62,972 nt of DNA from JBMNSK01 sp050945155 (GTDB lineage: Bacteria > Actinomycetota > Coriobacteriia > Coriobacteriales > Eggerthellaceae), in assembly GCA_050945155.1 (NCBI GenBank), contig JBMNSK010000004.1, positions 1 to 62,972 on the forward strand, given 5' to 3'. Every line of letters starts with the position of its first letter. Positions within the stretch are counted from its first letter, which is position 1. Position numbers and translations under genes: made by a program. Under the pieces are notes generated by a model, which did not search any database, was not told the origin of the DNA, and saw nothing but the letters and a program-made list of their open reading frames with translations. Below, in pieces: positions 45,683 through 54,086 of this stretch.

Positions 45683-46266
45683 TAGCTAATTTCGTCTTCG
45701 TGAGGATTAATGACGATGGCTAGAAAGACGCAGGGTTCGCCCCCAATAGCAATCATGCCATGACCTCTACCAGAATCATACATGAGCGTATCCCCAGGCC
45801 CTAGTTCCTCGATGTGGTCCTCATATGCAAAGCGCATCCGACCAGAGAGGATGTAGTCAAACTCCTGACCCTTGTGATAAGAAAGGTGAATCGGAGCATC
45901 CTGCTCTTCTTCGAGGTACGGTGCCGTAACCAAAAACGGCTCAGCTAGCTTGTTTTTTAGGCGAGGTGCCTTATGAAGATATTCGAAACCAGCACGACGT
46001 TTGATGGATAAACCATCGTCTGCACGAACCAGAGAGTAGCCAGACAAATGCGGGTTTTCTCCGGTTAATAGCTCAATAACGTCAATGCCAAACTTTTTTG
46101 CACACTTGTAGAGAAAGGTAAAACTTAAGTCCTGTTCTCCTGATTCTTGGGCAGCATATTCGGCCACGGAACGACCGGTCGCGTCAGCCATTTCTTGCAT
46201 GGTGAGGTCCATATCTTCGCGCAGAGCACGAATGCGACCCGCTACCTCTTTTACGTTCGGATCCAT
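45682..46266 (-). CDS. XRE-family regulator with cupin sensor domain
   Basis: 194 residues. Residues about 8-65 are an Xre helix-turn-helix (RIRALREDMDLTMQEMADATG). Residues about 110-190 are a cupin (HKGQEFDYILSGRMRFAY, LGPGDTLMYDSGRGHG). Such HTH-cupin proteins often regulate neighbouring metabolic genes. The ATG at 46266 has AAGGAGG 5 nt upstream (in-frame ATG at 46287 does not). It precedes the acyl-CoA synthetase and ferredoxin oxidoreductase, so it probably controls them. Confidence 0.88.
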   Translation of the reverse strand: MDPNVKEVAGRIRALREDMDLTMQEMADATGRSVAEYAAQESGEQDLSFTFLYKCAKKFGIDVIELLTGENPHLSGYSLVRADDGLSIKRRAGFEYLHKAPRLKNKLAEPFLVTAPYLEEEQDAPIHLSYHKGQEFDYILSGRMRFAYEDHIEELGPGDTLMYDSGRGHGMIAIGGEPCVFLAIVINPHEDEIS

Positions 46267-46356
46267 ACAAACCTCCTTACCTTTCAAGAAATCCTACACT
46301 GCCAAAAGAAGATTTTTGCTTTTTACACTCACGAATCACAGATTATTCAATCCTTC

Positions 46357-47745
46357 TCATTTGCGCAAGAGACGTGCTGCGAAATGCGCATCAGGGGATG
46401 CCGGCGACAGCTCAGAAGCAAAGTACTGGTTCTGTCCCCAAGAAAGAAGTTCGAAGTCTTTTCCTGCCTTACTTTCTAAAAAGCTAGTAACTACCTCTTC
46501 ATTCTCTTCAGGAGTTACGGTACAGGTAGCATAAACCAAGGTACCACCTCGACTTACCGCTAACGAAGCTTCAGTTACAATCTCAAGTCCCTGGCGGCCT
46601 AGAGCCTTGATATCTTCAGGTTGAATGCGCCACCGTATTTCAGGGTGGCGCCGAAGGGTTCCAAGCCCCGAACAAGGAACATCAACGAAGACAGTATCGA
46701 AAGTCTTTTCACCAATTAAATCCTTTAATTTTCGAGCGTCTCCTGCATAGGTATGAGAGATATCAAGTCCTGCAGCCTCAGCCCTCTGCAGCAAAATTTC
46801 ATTTTTATAGGCATGTAAATCGAAGGCAGTATATTCGAATTCGCAGTGATGGAATTTCTCAGCAAGCGACTGAATCATGAGCGCCTTGGTACCACGCCCA
46901 GACCCAATCTCGAGAAAACTTCTTCCCTTTGTCTCGCGCGCAATATAAGCCGCTATTTCTTGTGCTGATGCATCAGAGAGCAAGACAACGGACTCGTCTA
47001 TGAGGTGGTGGAATACTTCATCACCTAAAAGATGCGTATCGGTAAGCAGGCACGTTGCCGAAAGCAAGTCAGAATTTCCTTCTCCATTCGTGTCAAGAGA
47101 ACGAATGCCTTCAAACGCCTCTAAGATTTTTTCTTTTGACATCCGTTGCTCGTTGATAAAGACATAGACAGGGGCAGGATTGTTCGACTCTTCCATAAAT
47201 GCCCAGGCTTTCTCAAAGCCCATGTCCTGTACCAGAAGACGCGCAAGCCATCCAGGAAATGCGAAATAACGCGCGCAGGCATCAAGGTCAGACCGTGGGT
47301 CCCCAAAAGGAAAGTCTTTTTTCATCTCAGCAACTCTGCGCAAAACAAAGTTCGCAAGGCCGCCGGCTCGAGGAGCAAGGTGTTTAACGAGTTCGACACC
47401 CTGGTCAACACCCGCATGGGGACTTTTGTTGAGAAAAATAATTTCATAGGTTGAAATGCGAAGCGCATCACGAACGTCATCAGAAATATCTTTGGGGCTT
47501 CGCAAGACAGAATCAATCAGTTCATCGAGCGTGCCCGAGGAGCTTACTACCCCCAAGATGAGCCTCATAGCAAAAGCCTTATCTTCCGATGAGAGATCTG
47601 TCTTGCTGAGGCTTGCATTCAAAAGATTCTGGGCATAGGCCTTTCTGACACGGACCTGCTTACACACCTGTACGGCATAAAGACGTGCTGGGCTTAGTTT
47701 TTCTTTCCGCTGTCCGGGTGCTGCATGAGACCTACTGCGAGGCAT
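46357..47745 (-). CDS. rsmB: 16S rRNA m5C967 methyltransferase RsmB (Sun)
   Basis: 462 residues. The N-terminal NusB-like domain (ARLYAVQVCKQVRVRKAYAQNLL) precedes the Rossmann methyltransferase. The catalytic Cys pair is in VDVPCSGLGTLRRHPEIRW and VYATCTVTPEENEEVV. The ATG at 47745, with AAGGAAGG 8 nt upstream and 1 nt after the fmt stop, is chosen over the frame start at 47775. Confidence 0.95.
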   Translation of the reverse strand: MPRSRSHAAPGQRKEKLSPARLYAVQVCKQVRVRKAYAQNLLNASLSKTDLSSEDKAFAMRLILGVVSSSGTLDELIDSVLRSPKDISDDVRDALRISTYEIIFLNKSPHAGVDQGVELVKHLAPRAGGLANFVLRRVAEMKKDFPFGDPRSDLDACARYFAFPGWLARLLVQDMGFEKAWAFMEESNNPAPVYVFINEQRMSKEKILEAFEGIRSLDTNGEGNSDLLSATCLLTDTHLLGDEVFHHLIDESVVLLSDASAQEIAAYIARETKGRSFLEIGSGRGTKALMIQSLAEKFHHCEFEYTAFDLHAYKNEILLQRAEAAGLDISHTYAGDARKLKDLIGEKTFDTVFVDVPCSGLGTLRRHPEIRWRIQPEDIKALGRQGLEIVTEASLAVSRGGTLVYATCTVTPEENEEVVTSFLESKAGKDFELLSWGQNQYFASELSPASPDAHFAARLLRK

Positions 47746-47746
47746 C

Positions 47747-48718
47747 TTATCTGCCTTCCTTAGGCTCGATAGCATCCCAGTGCTTACCGCCTTGTTTTAT
47801 CCCCTGAATTCCTGCAGCGAAGGCACGCGCATCCATGGCCTTTTTGCCTGCCGGTTTGAGTCTTAAAATCTCAAGAACCCCATCTTTCATACCCATGAAA
47901 AGACGCTTGCGAAGAAAGGCAAGGTCGCCAACCTCTAAGGTAAGATTCAGATCTTGTTGGTCAGAAGGATTGAGAGGAGACGTGGCTAATAAGGCAGCCT
48001 CATGCCCTTCTAGGCAGACATGTGATGGGTGGGCATCGCTTGAAGCGCGCACTTTCCTATCGGCGACGAAAACCCCGTCATCACGCCTTATATCAAGCTC
48101 GCCCTTTTCAATTTTTTTCGCATAGCTTGCGTGAACTTCGTCTTGAGCTTCCCAAACCACCGTGCCGCATTCGATATCCCGCAAAGCCTCAAGCAACAAT
48201 GACGCACCCATCGTTGCAAGCTCTTCGGTCAGTTCCGCCTGAGACTTATGGTTAACGTCTGTGTAGGCCTGCTTGCAGAACCGTCCCGTATCAAGGCCTT
48301 CTTCCATAGCCATAATGGAAACGCCCGTCTTTTCGTCTCCCGCCAATATGGCCCGCTCAATAGGCGCAGCCCCGCGCCATCGGGGAAGCACTGATGTGTG
48401 AACGTTTAAGCAGCCATACTTCGGAATAGTTAGTACCTGCGGCGGAAGTATGGCGCCATAAGCAGCCACACAGATACAGTCAGGCTCATAGGATGCAAGC
48501 TTTTGACACGCCTCTTGCGTCTTAAGGCTTTGGGGGCTTTCTACCTCAATTCCAAGTTCTCGGGCCTTTATCTTCACCGGGCTCGGGACAAGCTTTTTTC
48601 CGCGCCCCCGAACAGCATCAGGGCGTGTATAGACTGCGACGACCTCATGTGCGTCATTCAGACTATCTAAAACTTGTGCCGCAAGTTCTGGGGTGCCCAT
48701 AAAGACAATGCGCATCAA
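47747..48718 (-). CDS. fmt: Methionyl-tRNA formyltransferase
   Basis: 323 residues. It formylates initiator Met-tRNA. LNVHTSVLPRWRGAAPIERA is the catalytic segment; FMGTPELAAQVL is the N-terminal family start. It sits between def and rsmB, the standard def-fmt-rsmB order. Confidence 0.97.
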   Translation of the reverse strand: MMRIVFMGTPELAAQVLDSLNDAHEVVAVYTRPDAVRGRGKKLVPSPVKIKARELGIEVESPQSLKTQEACQKLASYEPDCICVAAYGAILPPQVLTIPKYGCLNVHTSVLPRWRGAAPIERAILAGDEKTGVSIMAMEEGLDTGRFCKQAYTDVNHKSQAELTEELATMGASLLLEALRDIECGTVVWEAQDEVHASYAKKIEKGELDIRRDDGVFVADRKVRASSDAHPSHVCLEGHEAALLATSPLNPSDQQDLNLTLEVGDLAFLRKRLFMGMKDGVLEILRLKPAGKKAMDARAFAAGIQGIKQGGKHWDAIEPKEGR

Positions 48719-48734
48719 TAAACCGCCTTAGCAA

Positions 48735-49259
48735 TTAGAGACCGACATCGCCCGGCTTTGCTCCCCGCTTTAATGCGAGGTCATAGTCTTCAAGCGCCTT
48801 TATACGGGTAATCGGATCACAGCTCTCAAAAAGCGTAATACCGTTCAAGTGGTCGATTTCATGCTGAAGACAACGACCCAAAAGACCATCCCCTTCAAGC
48901 TCCCACATATCGCCGTTCAAATCGTAGTAGTGAACTTTTGCATAGGGTCTGCGGCTTACGGGCACGGTAATGCCGGGAATAGAAAGGCAACCCTCCCCTT
49001 CCACAACGGGTTCACCGTCAAGCTCAACAATCTCAGGGTTGATGAGCACAATAGGATTCTTCTCGCGCTCTTGGTCGACATCAATCACAATAAGGCGTTT
49101 TGTCACGCCTACCTGCGGAGCTGCAAGTCCGCAACCATTATTCTTATAAAGAGCTTGAAGCATCTGCTTTGAGAGTTTCTTCAGGCTCGGGTCATCCAAA
49201 TCGCATTCTTCGCATTTCTGCTGAAGTATAGGATCAGGAGAAAGTACTATTGGTAACAT
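48735..49259 (-). CDS. def: Peptide deformylase
   Basis: 174 residues. The three conserved motifs are present: GCGLAAPQVGV, EGCLSIPG (metal Cys), and QHEIDHLNG (metal His pair). It removes formyl from nascent chains. Confidence 0.97.
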   Translation of the reverse strand: MLPIVLSPDPILQQKCEECDLDDPSLKKLSKQMLQALYKNNGCGLAAPQVGVTKRLIVIDVDQEREKNPIVLINPEIVELDGEPVVEGEGCLSIPGITVPVSRRPYAKVHYYDLNGDMWELEGDGLLGRCLQHEIDHLNGITLFESCDPITRIKALEDYDLALKRGAKPGDVGL

Positions 49260-49354
49260 AAAAACATCCTCAATATCTTCGCTATCTTACCTAAAAGATA
49301 ATAGCAATTTCGAATCGTCTAAAGCGAGCATCTACGCATCCGTAACCAAAGAGA

Positions 49355-51223
49355 CTAAAATCCTCTCATTTCTGGCATACTGTGCTGCGCTCGCCTGCGC
49401 ACAAGGTCTTTTTGCATTCCGGTGATGCTTACAAACATAGCCTCGCGGTCCTTATCGCTGAGGTCCTGCGACTGGTTAAGTTGGGCACGCAGCTCATCAA
49501 TAGTATCCTGAACGTCGCCGATTTCAAGCTCTTCTTTCAAGTAGTCAACAAGACTTTCAAGACCAGACGCCGAAGTTAAAGAACCAGAGGTCAACACACT
49601 AGCAGCGCCCGGTATTGCAGCTTCAACCGTATCGACAAGTTCAGCCGCATCTACTCGGCCCCTCTGTTCGAACACTTCAAAGACCTTCGAAGCTATTTGC
49701 GCATACAGATGAGAGTGCCACTGAATCTGAAGAAGTGAGTCGAGGTAGTTCCGTGCAAGGTCCGGATTAAGCGCAAGATGGCTCAGAAATTCACGCTCAA
49801 AGCGCAGACGATTTCGCTCGGACTCAGAAAGAGTTTCTTGAGGTTTCTGAGTCTTTGCTTCCCCTATCGGTTCAGCGGAGTCCTCATAGCGCCGTGGCGG
49901 TTTTAAACGACTCAGCTGCGTGAGAACATCGCGCTCAGGAAGGCGCAGTTTCCCGGCTATCTGAACGGCATAGTCTTTAGCTAGAAGCGAATCTTTAATG
50001 GGTGCCAAGACAGAGAGCGCATCACTGAGTGCCTGTGTTCTTCCCTCCGCTGTCTTGAGGTTATGCGCATCGAGACGGCGCATAATACCGTATTCAAGAA
50101 GTGGTGGCGCTGCATCAATAAGACTTTCAAGCTCCTCTGCGCTGTGGTCAGCGCAGTATTCTGCGGGGTCAGCGTTGTCTGGAAGCGTGCAGGCGAAAAG
50201 CGAAATCTGTCTTGAACCTGCCTCAGGGGTCATGCTGGCATCAATAAATTGAAGAGCCCGGTCGGCAGCGCGTTGACCCGCCGCATCACCATCAAAGAGG
50301 TAGACAATCTTATTGCGCGCATACCGCGAAAGCATGCGAATATGTTCAACAGTCAGCGCGGTTCCAAGTGTTGCGACGGCATTGGTAATGCCTTTCTCAT
50401 GCAGGGCAATGACGTCCGTGTAGCCCTCAACGACAATCGCTGTTCCCGTTGCCGTCATTTGTGACTTTGCTTTATCCATGCCAAAGAGAACCCGCGATTT
50501 GTGGAAGAGCGGAGTATCACGTGAATTGAGGTACTTTGGTTCCCCCTTGCCAATTACCCGGCCACCAAACGCAATGCAATCACCTGTTGTGTTCGTAATA
50601 GGAAAGATAACCCGGTCGAAAAACCGGTCATGAATTTTTCCATCCCTGCCTTCAACCGCTACGTTTGCATCAATCATCTCTTTAGCAGTAAAGCCCTGGG
50701 CAGTAAGGTGACGAACAAGTTGGTCAGATCCGGGAGCAAAACCTAAACGCCAGTGCTTAGGAACCTTTCCGCCCATATTGCGGCTTGCCAGATACTCCCG
50801 AGCCTTGGCAGGTCCTGCATCGGGGTTTCGCATGAGCTGTTCATGGTAAAACGAAGCGGTCGCGTCACAGACTTTAAGCAGGCGCGCTTTATGACTCGCC
50901 CCTTGCGATGGGTTGCCTCTCATCGTAAGGGTGATATGCGCACGGTCTGCAAGCATGCGAACCGCATCAGGAAAACTGACTCCATCGATTTCTTGAATAA
51001 ACTTGAAGACATCGCCGCCCTTATTGCAACCAAAACAATACCAGGTGCCCGAATCAGGCATGATATGAAATGAGGGCGTCTTTTCATGGTGTATAGGACA
51101 ACAGCACCAGAATTCTCCATGGCGCTGCTTGATATCAGGCGCACGCTCCCCTACGACCTCGACGATATTGGTCGCATCACGTACGCGCTGGATGTCTTCA
51201 TCACTGAAATAAGAACCTGGCAT
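49355..51223 (-). CDS. dnaG: DNA primase
   Basis: 622 residues. The CHC2 zinc finger (C42-x2-H45, C63-x2-C66) leads into the TOPRIM core (VVEGYTDVIALHEKGI, YLFDGDAAGQRAADRAL), and a C-terminal helicase-interacting domain follows. In many actinobacteria dgt is its neighbour, and here hppA and a small gene lie between. The 49260-49354 gap to def shows no clear terminator. Confidence 0.97.
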   Translation of the reverse strand: MPGSYFSDEDIQRVRDATNIVEVVGERAPDIKQRHGEFWCCCPIHHEKTPSFHIMPDSGTWYCFGCNKGGDVFKFIQEIDGVSFPDAVRMLADRAHITLTMRGNPSQGASHKARLLKVCDATASFYHEQLMRNPDAGPAKAREYLASRNMGGKVPKHWRLGFAPGSDQLVRHLTAQGFTAKEMIDANVAVEGRDGKIHDRFFDRVIFPITNTTGDCIAFGGRVIGKGEPKYLNSRDTPLFHKSRVLFGMDKAKSQMTATGTAIVVEGYTDVIALHEKGITNAVATLGTALTVEHIRMLSRYARNKIVYLFDGDAAGQRAADRALQFIDASMTPEAGSRQISLFACTLPDNADPAEYCADHSAEELESLIDAAPPLLEYGIMRRLDAHNLKTAEGRTQALSDALSVLAPIKDSLLAKDYAVQIAGKLRLPERDVLTQLSRLKPPRRYEDSAEPIGEAKTQKPQETLSESERNRLRFEREFLSHLALNPDLARNYLDSLLQIQWHSHLYAQIASKVFEVFEQRGRVDAAELVDTVEAAIPGAASVLTSGSLTSASGLESLVDYLKEELEIGDVQDTIDELRAQLNQSQDLSDKDREAMFVSITGMQKDLVRRRAQHSMPEMRGF

Positions 51224-51272
51224 GCTTGTAGTTTAACCTCTGAGGCCAACAAGCAAAAGCAGGAATAAAGTT

Positions 51273-51491
51273 CTATGAATCTTGCGATGAACCCTTCTCC
51301 GGTGAACGGGGTTTGCGATAAAGGACAATGCAGGCCACCGTGGCAACAAGCAGAACAACGACGGTCATGACGCGACCGATACTAACCGGCTTGTATCCGA
51401 TAGCCATAATGGAAATACCAAAACATGCCAAGACCGCAGCAATAATAGCCGCCCACTTGAGATATAGAGCTACGCTGTTCGTGACCTTCAT
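51273..51491 (-). CDS. Small two-helix membrane protein, function unknown
   Basis: 72 residues with two hydrophobic segments (about 8-31 and 38-58) and a charged C-terminus. It lies between hppA and dnaG on the same strand. I recognise no family. Confidence 0.55.
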   Translation of the reverse strand: MKVTNSVALYLKWAAIIAAVLACFGISIMAIGYKPVSIGRVMTVVVLLVATVACIVLYRKPRSPEKGSSQDS

Positions 51492-51561
51492 AACTCACCT
51501 TCATTTGATATTGTTTTAGTATCAATACCTAAAGTATACGCCACATTTTGGAAGAAGGCAC

Positions 51562-51592
51562 AAAAAAAGAGGGGCCAAAAGCGGCCCCTCTT
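51562..51592 (-). terminator. Rho-independent terminator after hppA
   Basis: GAGGGGCC-GCTTTT-GGCCCCTC is a perfect 8-bp stem (extendable by A-T pairs) followed by seven T's on the minus strand. Confidence 0.92.
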
Positions 51593-51603
51593 CGGAAAAA
51601 CCA

Positions 51604-53721
51604 TTAGAGCAGAACGATCAACGGTACAAGCAAGATAGCCAAAACATTGAATACCTTGATGAGTGGGTTGATTGCTGGACCGGCAGTGTCCTTATAAGGA
51701 TCGCCAACGGTATCGCCCGTAACGGCTGCAGCGTGGGTTTCGGAACCCTTTCCACCGTACTTGCCTTCCTCGATGAGTTTCTTAGCGTTATCCCAAGCGC
51801 CACCACCATTTGTCATGGAGATAGCCATGAAGAGGCCCGTAACGATAGTTCCTACCAGAGCACCACCCATAACCGTGCAGGTAAAGTTGAATGCTCCGTC
51901 GTAACCCGCAAGCTTCAAGATGAAGCCAATGAGGAGAATCAAAATGGGAGCGGCGATAGGAAGCAGAGCAGGAAGAACCATTTCCTTCAAAGCTGCCTTC
52001 GTCACCATATCAACGCAGTTACCATACTCAGGTTTAGCTGTTCCCTCCATAATGCCAGGGATTTCCTTGAACTGGCGACGTACTTCGTTAACAACACCGC
52101 CAGCAGCCTTACCGACAGAAGTCATAGCACGAGAGGCGAACAGATAAGGAAGCAAACCACCAATGAAAAGACCAACCAAAACGAAAGGATCAGAAAGGTC
52201 GAAGCTTAAGATTGCGTCTGCTTTCTGAGTAACAATGGTGTGCGTAAAGTCAGAGAAAAGTACAACAGCTGCCAAAGCTGCAGAAGCAATTGCATAACCT
52301 TTGGTAACAGCTTTCGTAGTGTTTCCAACTGCGTCTAATGCGTCGGTTGAGACACGAACCTCTGGAGGAAGTCCAGCCATCTCAGCAATACCGCCCGCAT
52401 TGTCGGTAACAGGACCGAACGAGTCAATTGCAACAACAATGCCGCACATTGAAAGCATTGCGAGAGCAGCAATTGCAATGCCATAAATACCAGCTAATGC
52501 ATAGCTGATAATTGTTGCAAGGACAATAACAAGAATCGGGAATCCCGTGGACTGCATACCAACGGCAAGACCCTGAATAATATTGGTCGCATGACCGGTC
52601 TGAGAAGCCTGTGCAATGCTGTCAACAGGTTCTTTCTCAGAGCTGGTGTAATAGTCGGTGATGTACACCATAGCCGCTGTAAGAGCTACACCGATAACAG
52701 CGCAAATCCAAATGTTCATAACAGAAAGACCTGCTGGAGCAACGGTAGTATTTACAACGATTGCGTCTCCCAAAAGCCATGAGGTGATGGGATAAAAGAG
52801 AATGATTGCGATAACGGCTGCAATCCAAAGTCCCTTATACAGAGCACCCATAATGGTTCCGTTCGGAGACATTTTTACAAAGAACGTACCAATGATAGAC
52901 GCGATGATAGAAGCAGCACCAATCATCAGTGGGAAGCCGATTGAAACGGCAAGACTTGATGCACCAAAGGCAAGGTTGCCCAGAAGCATCGCTGCAACAG
53001 TCGTTACAACATAAGTCTCAAACAGGTCGGCAGCCATGCCTGCACAGTCACCAACATTGTCACCTACGTTATCTGCAATTACTGCAGGGTTGCGCGGGTC
53101 GTCCTCAGGAATTCCGGCTTCAACTTTACCGACGAGGTCAGCACCTACGTCAGCAGCCTTGGTGAAGATACCACCACCAAGACGAGCAAAGACTGAAATG
53201 AGAGAACCACCAAAGCCAAGGCCGACAAGAACGGACTCGCCTGCTATGCCTGCATAGACAAGCATAGACATTAAAGAAACCGCCACGATGCCAAGGCCGA
53301 TAACAAACATGCCCGTAACCGAACCAGCTTTAAAAGCAGTGCGTAAAGCCTTACCTAATCCGGTACGTGCAGCTTCCGCCGTACGTACATTTGCACGAAC
53401 AGAAATGCTCATTCCAATGAAGCCAGCTGATGCAGAAGCAATAGCACCGAGCAGGAAACCTACTGCGGTCCAAATACCAAAGCCGGCAACACCGAACAAT
53501 CCTGGAATAATTAGGATGATGGCAATGACTATTGCCACGTATGCAACTGTGCGATACTGGCGTTTCAAATACGCCATGGCGCCTTCTTGAATGGCGCCAG
53601 CGATTTCCTGCATTTTTTCATTGCCTGCAGGAAGCTTCTTAATTCCACTGATCAGGTAGGTTGCGTACAGTGCGGCGATTACGCCCGCAACCAACCCCAG
53701 TATCAAGGGAAGTTGTTCCAT
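51604..53721 (-). CDS. hppA: Membrane-bound proton-pumping pyrophosphatase
   Basis: 705 residues, about 15-16 membrane segments. It hydrolyses pyrophosphate and pumps protons. The active-site motif is FTKAADVGADLVGKVEAG with DDPRNPAVIADNVGDNVGD. The GNTTKA sequence has Lys at the position that is Ala in K+-dependent enzymes, so it should be the K+-independent, H+-pumping type (inference from family). A strong SD GAGGAGGAGG precedes the ATG. It lies between dnaG and the divergent dgt. Confidence 0.96.
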   Translation of the reverse strand: MEQLPLILGLVAGVIAALYATYLISGIKKLPAGNEKMQEIAGAIQEGAMAYLKRQYRTVAYVAIVIAIILIIPGLFGVAGFGIWTAVGFLLGAIASASAGFIGMSISVRANVRTAEAARTGLGKALRTAFKAGSVTGMFVIGLGIVAVSLMSMLVYAGIAGESVLVGLGFGGSLISVFARLGGGIFTKAADVGADLVGKVEAGIPEDDPRNPAVIADNVGDNVGDCAGMAADLFETYVVTTVAAMLLGNLAFGASSLAVSIGFPLMIGAASIIASIIGTFFVKMSPNGTIMGALYKGLWIAAVIAIILFYPITSWLLGDAIVVNTTVAPAGLSVMNIWICAVIGVALTAAMVYITDYYTSSEKEPVDSIAQASQTGHATNIIQGLAVGMQSTGFPILVIVLATIISYALAGIYGIAIAALAMLSMCGIVVAIDSFGPVTDNAGGIAEMAGLPPEVRVSTDALDAVGNTTKAVTKGYAIASAALAAVVLFSDFTHTIVTQKADAILSFDLSDPFVLVGLFIGGLLPYLFASRAMTSVGKAAGGVVNEVRRQFKEIPGIMEGTAKPEYGNCVDMVTKAALKEMVLPALLPIAAPILILLIGFILKLAGYDGAFNFTCTVMGGALVGTIVTGLFMAISMTNGGGAWDNAKKLIEEGKYGGKGSETHAAAVTGDTVGDPYKDTAGPAINPLIKVFNVLAILLVPLIVLL

Positions 53722-53784
53722 TATTCCTCCTCCTCAAAATATCTTCTCTGTCATCGCTTTACGCTGCTCCTACGCAAATTCGCC

Positions 53785-53793
53785 ATTTTACCA
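53785..53793 (-). promoter_or_regulatory. Extended -10 promoter of hppA
   Basis: TGGTAAAAT on the minus strand, about 65 nt before the hppA ATG; a good extended -10 with no convincing -35. Confidence 0.55.
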
Positions 53794-53849
53794 AATAGCG
53801 CACGTAAAAACAGGTATTTTTACTCTGACAGAATCAAAATCTATAGAAT

Positions 53850-53865
53850 CGAATTTAAGAATTCG
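53850..53865. repeat. Inverted repeat in hppA/dgt intergenic region
   Basis: CGAATT-TAAG-AATTCG is a perfect 6-bp inverted repeat with a 4-bp centre, upstream of the hppA promoter. It could be an operator. Confidence 0.35.
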
Positions 53866-53920
53866 CCTCCTCTGTGAAATTAGTCATGTGCTGCAGTCTG
53901 CTTAAAATCCATAATGGTCG

Positions 53921-53954
53921 GCTCTGAACTGGTACTATATAAGGTGTTCAGAGC
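53921..53954 (+). promoter_or_regulatory. Operator-like inverted repeat around a -10 element
   Basis: GCTCTGAAC (53921-53929) and GTTCAGAGC (53946-53954) are exact reverse complements, 16 bp apart. The spacer holds TGGTACTAT (53930-53938), an extended -10 on the plus strand, so the repeat would clamp this promoter. It may control dgt (or hppA on the other strand). It is not followed by a T-run. Confidence 0.5.
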
Positions 53955-54051
53955 AAGTGTTGGTGTGTTGGCCTCCTAGATACCTGCAAACTGCAAACTA
54001 AACCAGATGTTACGATAGACCTCTGATAACTCTCTGTACACTGTAGTTTTC

Positions 54052-54057
54052 TATAAT
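54052..54057 (+). promoter_or_regulatory. Probable -10 of dgt
   Basis: TATAAT lies 29 nt before the dgt start at 54087, giving a leader of about 24 nt that includes the SD. No clear -35. Confidence 0.5.
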
Positions 54058-54086
54058 TAATAATACCTGTCATGTTGGGAGAAACA

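Noticed and set aside
53722..54086. A hidden small gene in the hppA/dgt gap
   Set aside because: No start with a good SD and a plausible coding pattern apart from the dgt start; the region reads as promoter and operator sequence.
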